NCBI GenBank assembly: GCA_910579135.1
Contig: CAJTTM010000055.1
Location: 1-10,694 of the forward strand
Source: an uncultured Erysipelotrichales bacterium
GTDB taxonomy: Bacteria > Bacillota_I > Bacilli_A > Erysipelotrichales > Coprobacillaceae
Length of the DNA: 10,694 bases
Reading direction: 5' to 3'
Positions 1-7,348 of this stretch are shown here, one piece after another (the first letter of the stretch is position 1; every line of letters starts with the position of its first letter). The position numbers and the translations under genes were made by a program. The notes under the pieces were generated by a model. The model did no database searches, was not told the DNA's origin, and was given only the letters and a program-made list of their open reading frames with translations.

Positions 1-54
1 GGCGAAGAAGTAAAAAAACTATTAAATGAGTATGTGTTAATAGATTCTGATTAG
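1..54 (+). CDS. 3' end of an unidentified gene (partial)
   Basis: Only the last 17 codons and a TAG stop are present, and the reading frame is open to the left edge. The other two forward frames are closed within the first 27 bases, so this is the only frame that can be the tail of a gene. The visible peptide is acidic and short, ending LIDSD, and carries no motif that identifies a family. It lies 58 nt upstream of the epimerase gene on the same strand, so it is probably an earlier member of the same operon. No function is proposed. Confidence 0.6.
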   Translation, partial: GEEVKKLLNEYVLIDSD

Positions 55-112
55 GACAACAAAATTAACTAAAATAGATTATTTCAGATTTGACGGAAAG
101 AGGATATATGTA

Positions 113-988
113 TTGGATAGAAAAATGAAGAAAATTTTAGTTACGGGCCCAACCTCTGCAGTAGGATCCAATTTTATAAAATTTGTGGAAACAAAATATA
201 AAATAGTAACTCTTGGTCGGCGGGAAAGTGATATTATTTTTGATTTTACAGGAAATGATATACCTGTAATTCCTGAAGGGGTAGATTCTATTGTTCACTT
301 TGCTGGCATGTTGTCTGCAAAAGATGACAATGAGATTCTTAGTATGTTTCATCTGAACGTGAGTGGGCTTTTGAAAATATGCATGGCTGCCAGGCAGAGT
401 GGGGTAAAACAAGTTATATATATTTCATCTGTCAGTGCGGCTATTTCTAAAGAATCAGAATATTATGGATATTATTCGCTCACAAAAAAACAGGCGGAAG
501 AACAGGCAGCTCTTTATTGCAGACAATATCAGATATCACTCTGTATTATACGGCCAAGTCAGATTTTTGGTAAAGATCATTCTTATGCGAAGTCGCAATC
601 ACTTTTATATTTGATGATGCAGAATGCTGCAAAAAATAAACCTGTTAATATTTATGGTTCTTATGATGCAGTTAGGAATTATATATATGCTGATAATTTG
701 TTTTTTATCATAGATAAGGCAATCGAAGTATGTTCTGCAGATAAAATTGATGTGATCGACGAGAGAAATTATAAATTAAGTGAAATAGCCAATATTATAA
801 TAGAAACGTTTGACAGTAAATCTTCAGTGTTATTTTTAAATGACAAACCGGATATATCGGACAATGGCTTTTTTTTAAAAGAAAATTATTTTGTAAAATG
901 GGATATACCATTTATAGACTTTGAAGAGGGTATAGAGATTATGTCTGCGTATTTTTCAGATAAATATGCAGAGGAATGTCAATGTTGA
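113..988 (+). CDS. NAD(P)-dependent nucleotide-sugar epimerase/dehydratase (extended SDR family)
   Basis: This 291-residue protein looks like a cytoplasmic extended-SDR enzyme acting on a nucleotide-activated sugar. The N-terminus has the beta strand and dinucleotide-binding loop (KILVTG then PTSAVG, residues 7-18). The usual GxxGxxG is changed to GxxSxxG, with Ser14 in place of the middle glycine. VHFAG (61-65) matches the family's NAD-contacting segment. ISS (104-106) and YSLTK (121-125) supply the catalytic Ser and YxxxK pair, and RP at 147-148 with IFG at 151-153 fits the substrate-side loop. At 291 residues it is a little shorter than typical 310-340 residue members, mostly at the C-terminus. 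The TTG at 113 is preferred because a GGAAAGAGG site (95-103) sits 9 nt upstream; the ATG at 125 is possible but 21 nt away. The exact sugar cannot be read from sequence. The ATP-grasp gene starts 23 nt downstream, suggesting a joint step. Confidence 0.85.
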   Translation: MDRKMKKILVTGPTSAVGSNFIKFVETKYKIVTLGRRESDIIFDFTGNDIPVIPEGVDSIVHFAGMLSAKDDNEILSMFHLNVSGLLKICMAARQSGVKQVIYISSVSAAISKESEYYGYYSLTKKQAEEQAALYCRQYQISLCIIRPSQIFGKDHSYAKSQSLLYLMMQNAAKNKPVNIYGSYDAVRNYIYADNLFFIIDKAIEVCSADKIDVIDERNYKLSEIANIIIETFDSKSSVLFLNDKPDISDNGFFLKENYFVKWDIPFIDFEEGIEIMSAYFSDKYAEECQC

Positions 989-1011
989 AGAAAAAAGATA
1001 GGATAATTTGA

Positions 1012-1968
1012 ATGAAGACAATTTTGGTGTCAGGTGCTTCTGGTATTGTTGGGTATGGTATTTTAAGATGTCTGAAGAACCGTGGGTATAAGTTGATTGG
1101 AACAACAATTTATAATAATTCTCCAGCAGAGTGTTTTGCGGATATTGTTGAAATAGTTCCTGGATCATCCAGTGCTGAATATCTGCCATATTTAATTTCT
1201 CTCATAAAAAAATATCGCATAAATATGTTGATTCCCGGGATCGAGATAGATATGTCTGTCTGGAATGAACATAGAAAAGAAATATCAGAACAGGGCGCTT
1301 ATGTATTACTTAATTCAGCAGAGCTCATATCCTTGTGTCTTGATAAATGGAAATTTTATCAAAAATTTGCAGAGTATGATACATGCTATCGAATAGAGTC
1401 TTCAATTGAGGCAGACTATAATAAATTCAATGTCCCTTTTATTGTGAAACCAAGACATGGATTTGGCTCAAAAGGAGTTGTCAAGATTGAATCAGAGAGA
1501 ATGTTTGAACAATATAAAGCATGTATAGGTGATACTTTGATGATGCAGGAGTATATTGGTTATGAAGAGGAAGAATATACGGTTTCTGGTTTTTTTGATT
1601 ATAAAAGCAATTTATGCGCATGGATGGCCATGAGAAGAAAACTGTCAGGTGGTGGCTTTACTGAGACGGCGGAGGTAGTGTCTGCAGATGAGTTTAAACC
1701 TGCCATTATGGAACTTGCAGATATATTTCATCCGGTGGGACCTACAAATTTTCAATTTCGCAGAGATAAAGGAATATGGAAATTATTGGAGATTAATCCC
1801 CGAATATCTTCTTCCACCTCTATACGAACAGCTTTTGGATATAATGAAAGCCAAATGGCTGTGGATTATTTTCTGAATCATAAAAAGATTGTACAGCCGG
1901 AAATTATAAAGGGACATGCCATTCGATATACGGAGGATTTTGTTTTTTATGATAGCAATCATATCTGA
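1012..1968 (+). CDS. ATP-grasp ligase, carbamoyl-phosphate-synthase-like
   Basis: This 318-residue protein has the order of an ATP-grasp enzyme, which joins a carboxylate to an amine or similar nucleophile through an acyl-phosphate. The pre-ATP-grasp Rossmann part begins ILVSGASGIVG (4-14). IVKPRHGFGSKG (144-155) is the nucleotide-binding lysine and glycine-rich loop, MMQEYI (177-182) supplies the adenine-contacting strand, and LLEINPR (258-264) gives the E-x-N metal ligands followed by Arg. The closest general type is the family of ATP-grasp proteins found in capsule and O-antigen loci, annotated as carbamoyl-phosphate synthase large-subunit-like. The substrate is unknown. AGGA (1000-1003) lies 8 nt before the ATG. 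The last 20 nt overlap the metallophosphoesterase gene, so the two are probably translationally coupled. No signal peptide or membrane segment is seen, so it should be cytoplasmic. Confidence 0.85.
   Translation: MKTILVSGASGIVGYGILRCLKNRGYKLIGTTIYNNSPAECFADIVEIVPGSSSAEYLPYLISLIKKYRINMLIPGIEIDMSVWNEHRKEISEQGAYVLLNSAELISLCLDKWKFYQKFAEYDTCYRIESSIEADYNKFNVPFIVKPRHGFGSKGVVKIESERMFEQYKACIGDTLMMQEYIGYEEEEYTVSGFFDYKSNLCAWMAMRRKLSGGGFTETAEVVSADEFKPAIMELADIFHPVGPTNFQFRRDKGIWKLLEINPRISSSTSIRTAFGYNESQMAVDYFLNHKKIVQPEIIKGHAIRYTEDFVFYDSNHI
1931..1937 (+). promoter_or_regulatory. Ribosome binding site for the metallophosphoesterase gene
   Basis: CGGAGGA lies 11 nt before the ATG at 1949, inside the ATP-grasp coding sequence. 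It decides the start of the phosphoesterase: an upstream in-frame ATG at 1916 has no such site and would put 11 extra residues before the conserved first beta strand. Confidence 0.65.
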
Positions 1969-2614
1969 TATTCATGGGAATTTTATAGCATTGGAAGAAG
2001 TTCTTAAGAGAATAGACGCGCAGGGAATATCTGAAATATATTGTCTGGGAGATACTGTCGGATATTATTCACAGGTCAATGAATGTTGCGATGAGCTGAG
2101 ACGACGAAATATACATTGTGTAATGGGAAATCATGACTGGTATCTGGCTTCGGGTACAGATTGTGAAAGATCACAGTCTGTAAGAAAGTGTATGCATTAC
2201 CATCGGCGTATTATTTCCGATAAAAACAGGGAATGGATCTTATCTTTGCCTGTTACAATGAATGTTTTGGGAATATCAATGCTTCATGGAGGATGGAAAA
2301 ATCCTATTGATGAGTATGTGGAACCTTCAAAAGAATATTTTGAGAAAATAAAAGGAAATATTTTTGTCTCTGGCCATACACATGTCCAAAGAGTGGAACA
2401 GTATGCTGACAAAATATATTGTAATCCGGGTTCTGTCGGTCAGCCGAGAGATGGAGATCAACGAGCGGCGTATGCTGTATTTGATGGGAAACAGTTTGTA
2501 TTATATAGAGTTCCTTATGATATTGATCAAGTGGGGAGATTAATGGAAAAGGCAGGCTTTGATTCCTATTATTATGGTTGCCTTCAGGATGGAGCAAAAA
2601 ACTTACATAGGTAG
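1949..2614 (+). CDS. Metallophosphoesterase (YfcE/MJ0936-type calcineurin-like phosphodiesterase)
   Basis: This 221-residue protein carries the complete metal-ligand set of a calcineurin-like phosphodiesterase: ISDIHGN (5-11, Asp7 and His9), LGDTVGYY (33-40, Asp35), GNHD (60-63), LHGG (112-115) and GHTH (142-145). NPGSVGQPRDGD (159-170) is typical of the small YfcE/MJ0936 subgroup. Members are cytoplasmic, use two divalent metals and split phosphodiesters or phosphomonoesters; natural substrates are poorly known. It starts 20 nt before the ATP-grasp stop, so the two are likely coupled, and the epimerase, ATP-grasp and phosphoesterase appear to form one unit. In a glycan operon it might hydrolyse a nucleotide-sugar, a phosphorylated sugar intermediate or a lipid-linked phosphate; this is inference. 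It shows no truncation, transmembrane segment or signal peptide. Confidence 0.9.
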   Translation: MIAIISDIHGNFIALEEVLKRIDAQGISEIYCLGDTVGYYSQVNECCDELRRRNIHCVMGNHDWYLASGTDCERSQSVRKCMHYHRRIISDKNREWILSLPVTMNVLGISMLHGGWKNPIDEYVEPSKEYFEKIKGNIFVSGHTHVQRVEQYADKIYCNPGSVGQPRDGDQRAAYAVFDGKQFVLYRVPYDIDQVGRLMEKAGFDSYYYGCLQDGAKNLHR

Positions 2615-2625
2615 AAAACAGAATA

Positions 2626-2650
2626 TATCCATCAGAACATCGGGTGGATA
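2626..2650 (+). other. Weak imperfect hairpin in the largest intergenic gap
   Basis: TATCCATC (2626-2633) can pair with GGTGGATA (2643-2650) across a 9-nt loop, giving an 8-bp stem with one T-G wobble. It is followed by AAAAAG rather than a T tract, so it does not look like an intrinsic terminator on the + strand. It might slow transcription or mark an RNA-processing site between the two halves of the operon, or it may be chance in AT-rich sequence. Confidence 0.25.
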
Positions 2651-2675
2651 AAAAGAATATGAATGTTCAGTAAAT

Positions 2676-2685
2676 AGAGGAAGGA
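2676..2685 (+). promoter_or_regulatory. Strong ribosome binding site serving the 11-codon mini-ORF
   Basis: AGAGGAAGGA is the best Shine-Dalgarno match in this gap. It serves the ATG at 2688, with AGAGG 7 nt upstream. It lies more than 40 nt from the ATG at 2727, which has only a weak AAGTGAAAC leader, so it cannot directly serve the downstream propeller gene. Confidence 0.55.
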
Positions 2686-2687
2686 AC

Positions 2688-2723
2688 ATGGTGCGGTTGC
2701 AGTTATATGCATCATACAAGTGA
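2688..2723 (+). CDS. 11-codon mini-ORF, possible coupling leader or prematurely stopped gene start
   Basis: An ATG with a strong ribosome binding site opens an 11-residue reading frame (MVRLQLYASYK) that ends at TGA 2721-2723. That stop is only 3 nt before the ATG of the next gene and in the same frame, so without the TGA the two would be one protein extended by 13 residues. It could be a leader whose translation delivers ribosomes to the weak start at 2727, or the original start of the propeller gene interrupted by a nonsense change. The peptide matches no family I recognise. It is too short for coding statistics, so confidence is low. Confidence 0.3.
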   Translation: MVRLQLYASYK

Positions 2724-2726
2724 AAC

Positions 2727-3908
2727 ATGAGCGTTGGGCAAGATACAAAATATTTACATTTTATTGGTGCGGTTTATTTAGACGGTTTTTTATGGACAAA
2801 TGCTTTGGAATGGAATGGATATTATAAAGTAGATATAAAGACAGGAAAAGCAGTATTTTTGGGGTTATTTGATTATGCGGATATTCTGGCAGATAAACTG
2901 TTTTATCAGGTCTTAAATTATGATAAATTTGTCTTTTTTATCCCCTGGTTTTCAAACTATTTGGTAAGGTTAGACACAATTACATTGGAAACAAAATATT
3001 GGAAGTTGCCGGAAATTATAGAAGTAGAAATAGCAAAGTTCAGGGCAGCACACATTTATGGTAAAAAAATTTTTATGTTTCCTCATGTGGGGAACAGTAT
3101 TTGTGTCTTTGACATAGAAAAAGAGCTCTTTGAATGTGATGAAAAAGTTGTAAAGGAAATCAGTCAATTTGAAAAAGGAAATATCAAAGACAGATTTTTA
3201 CAGGGATGCCAGAAAGAAGAGGTTGTATATTTACCACATTTTTCCAGTAGTCTTGTACTGAAATATAATTTAATTGATTATAAATGTGAAGTAATTTTAT
3301 TCCCGAAAGAAGAGAAAAATATCGTATACATTGCAGAAGTTGATAATAAGTTAATTATCTTAACTGGTATAGGAAATATTTGGGAATATTGTATGGATAA
3401 TCATTGTAGAAGGCTCATATATCAGTACGATGGGGAAAAATATTATCCGTATAGATGTGTTGTTCCGGTAAAGGATTCTCTTTATTTAATGCCTGCAAGA
3501 GAGAAACATATGAAAGTGCTAAAGAACGGGGGAGAAGATATAATTCCTTATCCTTTTGGATGGGAACTAAAGTATATAAATGTTGATATAGAGTCTGTTT
3601 TTGATGGACATTTTATAGATGAAAGCAGAATTTTGTTTTATCCTTGTCAGGGGAATATGCTTTTAAGTTTAGGAGTGGAACAGGCTCTTTTGCAAGGAGT
3701 GGAAGTATGTGAAAATCCGGAAAACAGAGAGAAAGCGATGGTCGGGCATACGGTGCTTTTTGATATAAAAGGAAATATATTAAAAGAATCCAGGGTGGAT
3801 TTGGGATTGTTTTTAAATGTATTTACAGAAAAAAGATATAAATCAAATCATATAAATAATTTAGAAACGTATGGGAAGCAGATCTGGAATACAACGAAAA
3901 GAGGGTAG
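2727..3908 (+). CDS. Beta-propeller-like (kelch-like) protein of unknown function
   Basis: This 393-residue protein has no signal peptide or membrane helix and should be cytoplasmic. It has repeated blade-like segments in which a hydrophobic strand, often ending in Pro, is followed after a short turn by a second strand. Examples are FFIPWFSNYLVRLD (70-83), FMFPHVGNSICVFD (116-129), YLPHFSSSLVLKYN (168-181), ILTGIGNIWEYC (211-222), LMPAREKHMKVLK (254-266) and LFYPCQGNMLLSLG (303-316). The opening FIGAVYLDGFLWTNALEWNG (12-31) looks like the first blade. No catalytic motif is evident. Propellers usually bind ligands or partner proteins, so a scaffold or sensor role in the glycan operon is possible but only inferred. 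The radical SAM gene starts 7 nt after its stop, suggesting a functional pair. Its own ribosome binding site is weak and the start may depend on the preceding mini-ORF. Confidence 0.75.
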   Translation: MSVGQDTKYLHFIGAVYLDGFLWTNALEWNGYYKVDIKTGKAVFLGLFDYADILADKLFYQVLNYDKFVFFIPWFSNYLVRLDTITLETKYWKLPEIIEVEIAKFRAAHIYGKKIFMFPHVGNSICVFDIEKELFECDEKVVKEISQFEKGNIKDRFLQGCQKEEVVYLPHFSSSLVLKYNLIDYKCEVILFPKEEKNIVYIAEVDNKLIILTGIGNIWEYCMDNHCRRLIYQYDGEKYYPYRCVVPVKDSLYLMPAREKHMKVLKNGGEDIIPYPFGWELKYINVDIESVFDGHFIDESRILFYPCQGNMLLSLGVEQALLQGVEVCENPENREKAMVGHTVLFDIKGNILKESRVDLGLFLNVFTEKRYKSNHINNLETYGKQIWNTTKRG

Positions 3909-3915
3909 ATGTTTT

Positions 3916-5064
3916 ATGAAGATTGCAATATATGGCGCTGGAATTTGTGGGGAGTATATCATACGGGAGATAAGAAAATGTAAAAATTCCAAGGTGGAAG
4001 TAGTTCTATTTATTGATAATAATCCAATTTATCAGGGACAGTTAAAATATGATCTGCCAGTTGTAAGTTTGGATTGCTTTATGAAAACGTATCACAACGT
4101 GATAGAGAGTGTTTTAATTGCGGCGCTGGATGAATTGACAGCACAGGAAATGGTTGTTTCGTTGCTGAATAAAAATTACAATCATATTTTTTGGTGCACA
4201 GAAGGAGCATGGGAAGCAAAACTTCCTGTATTGAACTCAAATGGCGGGTTTAGATCTTATATAAAATCTGTAGACGAATGTAAGCCGATTTTGCCATACA
4301 TGGAATATCATGTGTCAGATTTTTGTAATTTAAAGTGTAAAAGATGCGGACATTTTTCTAATTTGGTATCAGAAAAAATATTTCCTGATATTAATGAATT
4401 CAAAACAGAATTGATTGAATTATCAAAGAGATTTCGTGATATTAGAAAAATCCGATTAATGGGAGGAGAGCCGTTTATCAATCCGAATCTGGACGGTTTT
4501 ATCTATGAGGCAAGAAAAAATTTTCCTTATTCGGATATAAGGGTTGTAACAAATGGCATACTGTTACCGAAAATATCGGATCAGGTTGTAGAAGCAATCA
4601 GAAATTGTGGTGTTGTAATAGATATTTCTCAATATCCTCCTACAAAGGAAGTGATTGAGAGAATCGTTGCTTTTGCGCAGGAGAAAAAACTGAGAATTCA
4701 AATCACAAAAGAAATAACAAAATTTTTCAAATCTGTGAATGCTGGTATAAGTACAGATTATGAAAAAATATATTCAGATTGTATCAGTAGAACTTGTCAT
4801 TTTCTGCGCAAGGGACATCTTTATGTTTGTCCGGCACCAATATTATTTTTTGAAAATAAAGAATTTTTAGAATTGAATATTACCCAGGAGGATCTGGAAA
4901 AGAATTCTTTTGATTTGATACATGGAAATGAAGATGGGTGGCAGATATTGAAAAAATTTCTGACCCCTTTTGACTTCTGCCAACATTGTGTTAAGGCAGA
5001 ATGGCATGATTGGAAAGCGTCAAAGCAGATAATTAAAAAAGAGGACTGGATCGTACATAATTAG
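3916..5064 (+). CDS. Radical SAM enzyme with an N-terminal Rossmann-like domain
   Basis: This 382-residue protein is built from two parts. Residues 1-100 form a small Rossmann-like domain: IAIYGAGICGEYI (3-15), then VVLFIDNN (29-36). Residues 125-382 form a radical SAM domain, with the 4Fe-4S motif CxxxCxxC at Cys137, Cys141 and Cys144, GGEP (183-186) for SAM binding, and VTNG (211-214). Later cysteines at 289, 294, 305, 355 and 358 are grouped (CxxxxC, CP, CxxC) like a SPASM/twitch-type auxiliary cluster, though the spacing is not a clean match. The enzyme should generate a 5'-deoxyadenosyl radical for an oxidation, dehydration or rearrangement, plausibly on a sugar or carrier-linked glycan given its neighbours. 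The ATG at 3916 is chosen because AGAGGG (3900-3905) lies 10 nt upstream; the in-frame ATG at 3871 is inside the propeller gene and lacks such a site. Confidence 0.88.
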   Translation: MKIAIYGAGICGEYIIREIRKCKNSKVEVVLFIDNNPIYQGQLKYDLPVVSLDCFMKTYHNVIESVLIAALDELTAQEMVVSLLNKNYNHIFWCTEGAWEAKLPVLNSNGGFRSYIKSVDECKPILPYMEYHVSDFCNLKCKRCGHFSNLVSEKIFPDINEFKTELIELSKRFRDIRKIRLMGGEPFINPNLDGFIYEARKNFPYSDIRVVTNGILLPKISDQVVEAIRNCGVVIDISQYPPTKEVIERIVAFAQEKKLRIQITKEITKFFKSVNAGISTDYEKIYSDCISRTCHFLRKGHLYVCPAPILFFENKEFLELNITQEDLEKNSFDLIHGNEDGWQILKKFLTPFDFCQHCVKAEWHDWKASKQIIKKEDWIVHN

Positions 5065-5086
5065 GATAGAAGGGAATTAGTGATAA

Positions 5087-5995
5087 ATGATGATGAAACC
5101 AAACATAATTATTTATGGATTAGGAAAGTATTTTCAAAATTTACCTGGGGAACAAAAAGAAAAGTTTAGTGAATTTAATATTATAGGATATTGTGACCGC
5201 GATAGAAACTTTGCAGAACAATATACGGAGTATATAGAACCTTCTGATCTGGCTGGCAGGAACTATGATTTTATTGTGATAACAAGTATGTTTTACAGAG
5301 AGATAGTTAACAGTTTGATCAACGAGTATGGTGTGGATTATAAAAAAATAATTATTTGGGAGGCTGAAAGAAGAAAACAGGATTTTAATAATCCATATGG
5401 CACATTTTTTGCCTTTGGACAGTTTGGAGAAGATTATGTGATAAGAAATATTTTAAAAGAAAAAGGTATTCCGGTAGAGAATGCTACCTATATAGAAATA
5501 GGAGTAGATAATCCCTTCAAAGGAAATAATACATATTTTTTGTCCCTGTCAGGTGCAGAGGGTATATTAGTAGAGGCAAATCCAGAAAGTATTAATTTAA
5601 TAAAAGTAGTTAGAAGCAATGAGAGAATATTAAATAAAGTTGTTAGTGACAGAAAGGGAGCAGCTACATTTTATATTGCAAATGATCCTGCATTGTCATC
5701 GCTTAGTAAAGAGAACATTGAATTGAATGGCGGTATTGTTCAAGAGACTCTTGAGATTGATTCTATTTCCATCAATGATATATTAGGAATGCAGGAAGGA
5801 ACGGTAGTATTGTCAATTGATGTGGAAGGATATGATAAAATTGTACTTCAGTCTATAGATTTTGATTTATATCAACCGGAAATTATATGTGCAGAGGTTG
5901 GAAAACCTGAAAAGGTACTGATTGAGTATATGCAAAAGAAAGGATATTGTTTATGCTTTTGCAATAATATTAATTGTGTATGGAAAAGGATTTGA
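5087..5995 (+). CDS. FkbM-type SAM-dependent methyltransferase with an N-terminal Rossmann-like domain
   Basis: This 302-residue protein has an N-terminal Rossmann-like domain: NIIIYGLGKYF (6-16), then IIGYCDRD (32-39) and FIVITS (62-67). A short linker leads to an FkbM-family methyltransferase. YIEIGVDNP (135-143) is the SAM-binding loop, GNNTYFL (146-152) matches the family's SNT-like segment, ILVEANP (160-166) is the acidic second strand, and LSIDVEGYD (242-250) is the FkbM signature; EIDSISINDIL (223-233) is also typical. FkbM enzymes O-methylate hydroxyls on polyketides or sugars, so methylation of a glycan hydroxyl is the likely role. Three ATGs in tandem (5087, 5090, 5093) give ambiguous starts; AAGGGA (5070-5075) is 11 nt before the first. 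The start is 22 nt after the radical SAM stop. It is cytoplasmic with no membrane segment. Confidence 0.88.
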   Translation: MMMKPNIIIYGLGKYFQNLPGEQKEKFSEFNIIGYCDRDRNFAEQYTEYIEPSDLAGRNYDFIVITSMFYREIVNSLINEYGVDYKKIIIWEAERRKQDFNNPYGTFFAFGQFGEDYVIRNILKEKGIPVENATYIEIGVDNPFKGNNTYFLSLSGAEGILVEANPESINLIKVVRSNERILNKVVSDRKGAATFYIANDPALSSLSKENIELNGGIVQETLEIDSISINDILGMQEGTVVLSIDVEGYDKIVLQSIDFDLYQPEIICAEVGKPEKVLIEYMQKKGYCLCFCNNINCVWKRI

Positions 5996-6050
5996 TTATG
6001 CGAGGATGCATATAAAAGGCTAATTGAAAAGATATATTAATGAGGAAAAT

Positions 6051-7307
6051 ATGGAAGATATTTTAGTATCAATCTGGTGTATTACATATAATCATAAAAG
6101 GTATATAAGGGACGCCATAGAAGGATTCTTAAATCAAAAGACAAATTTTAAATACGAAATTATTATTCATGATGATGCATCCAAAGATGGAACGGCTGAT
6201 ATTATTAAAGAGTATGAGAATAAATATACGGATTTTATTCATGGAATTTATCAGACCGAAAATCAGTACAGTAAGTATCCTTCTGATATAAGATGGATAA
6301 ACAAAATTGCAGTACAAAACTGCAGAGGAAAATATATAGCAATTTGCGAGGGGGATGACTACTGGATAGATATTCAAAAATTGCAGTTGCAAGTGGATTA
6401 TCTGGAAACACATCCGGAATGTATGATGGTAGTTCATGATGCCCTTAATATAGATTGCAGGAACTATGAAATGAAATCGGGAAGCGCTTATGAAAAGGAT
6501 GGTATTGTTCCGGCAGAAGACATTATTGTACAAAGTAAATATGTATTTTCTGCATCTATGATGTATCGCAGAGAAGTGTTGCAGATGCGGGACTTTTTTC
6601 TGGATGCTGGAATTGCTGATTACCCTACGTTGCTTTATTCGCTTACAAAAGGTTCTGTTTATTACTTTACTAGAATTATGTCGGTTTATCGAAAATTTCA
6701 TGAAGGCTCCTGGACAGCTTCTGTTTTACACAAAGAAAATTTGTTGTTTATTCATAATATACGGATGATTAATTTTTTGAAAAAGTATAACGAATATACA
6801 GAATTTAAATATGATATGCATGTGGTGCGCAGAATTCAAAAGAGTGTGAATGTTATTTTTGCAATTTCTAATAAAATGACAATAGAAGAGTTCTCCTCTA
6901 TGTGTAAGAAATACTCAAAGGAAACACATGATAAATATTTGAGTGTTTTTGAGAGATTAGAAGAATTATGGTTACAAATATTTGATGATAGTTATATAGA
7001 CGAAAGTATTTATCGGTTTGTTGAAAGATATTCTACCACTATTATTATGGGAGCTGGAAAGTATGCAGGTATTTTGGCAAAAAAATTATTAAATCAAGGG
7101 ATCACATTTGAAGGATTTGCAGTTTCTGATTGTCAGCAAGTACCAGAAAGTTATTTGGATAAGCCTGTTTGGAAACTTGGCGCCATGCCATTCGATTTGA
7201 AGAAAACAGGTGTTATCATTGGAATTGATCCATTTATATGGGATCAAATTGTGAATTCTTTATATAAGGCAAAGATTGAAGATTATTTATGCCCATATTT
7301 ATTTTAG
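6051..7307 (+). CDS. Glycosyltransferase family 2 with a C-terminal Rossmann-like domain
   Basis: Residues 1-230 are a GT-A family 2 transferase: VSIWCITYNHKRYI (6-19) is the nucleotide-binding first strand, IIHDDASKDGT (38-48) contains the paired acidic residues, and CEGDDYW (99-105) carries the DxD-like metal site. It should transfer a sugar from a nucleotide donor to a lipid-linked or protein-linked acceptor at the inner membrane face; donor and acceptor are unknown. A helical linker (about 230-325) joins a Rossmann-like domain starting IIMGAGKYAG (331-340) and running to the end at residue 418. The start is taken at the ATG of 6051, preceded by GAGG (6042-6045), because the family normally begins just before the VSI strand. 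A TTG at 6024 would add 9 residues and also has a modest AAAGG site, so it remains possible. Confidence 0.88.
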   Translation: MEDILVSIWCITYNHKRYIRDAIEGFLNQKTNFKYEIIIHDDASKDGTADIIKEYENKYTDFIHGIYQTENQYSKYPSDIRWINKIAVQNCRGKYIAICEGDDYWIDIQKLQLQVDYLETHPECMMVVHDALNIDCRNYEMKSGSAYEKDGIVPAEDIIVQSKYVFSASMMYRREVLQMRDFFLDAGIADYPTLLYSLTKGSVYYFTRIMSVYRKFHEGSWTASVLHKENLLFIHNIRMINFLKKYNEYTEFKYDMHVVRRIQKSVNVIFAISNKMTIEEFSSMCKKYSKETHDKYLSVFERLEELWLQIFDDSYIDESIYRFVERYSTTIIMGAGKYAGILAKKLLNQGITFEGFAVSDCQQVPESYLDKPVWKLGAMPFDLKKTGVIIGIDPFIWDQIVNSLYKAKIEDYLCPYLF

Positions 7308-7338
7308 GCGGAATAAGAATAAATATTAAATATTAAAT

Positions 7339-7342
7339 GGAG
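7339..7342 (+). promoter_or_regulatory. Ribosome binding site deciding the family 8 glycosyltransferase start
   Basis: GGAG ends 6 nt before the ATG at 7349. The in-frame ATG at 7337 overlaps this site and is preceded only by AT-rich sequence without a purine tract, so 7349 is the better start. Confidence 0.55.
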
Positions 7343-7348
7343 TTTTTT

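Noticed and set aside
90..118. TTGACG at 90-95 as a possible -35 box for the epimerase gene
   Set aside because: A properly spaced -10 would fall at about 113-118, at or inside the epimerase start codon, and the sequence there (TTGGAT) is a poor TATAAT match.
869..880. Run of eight T followed by AAAA in the epimerase gene, a possible slippage tract
   Set aside because: The frame is intact here and homopolymers of this length are expected in such AT-rich DNA. Nothing else suggests phase variation.
5998..6023. Five-codon ORFs (ATG at 5998 and at 6006) before the family 2 glycosyltransferase
   Set aside because: They are very short, and ATG 6006 has no properly spaced ribosome binding site. 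Chance is the simpler explanation.
6129..6701. 190-codon open frame on the minus strand
   Set aside because: It lies wholly antisense to the family 2 glycosyltransferase, whose motifs are intact, and its translation shows no recognisable domain. It is a shadow of AT-rich coding sequence.
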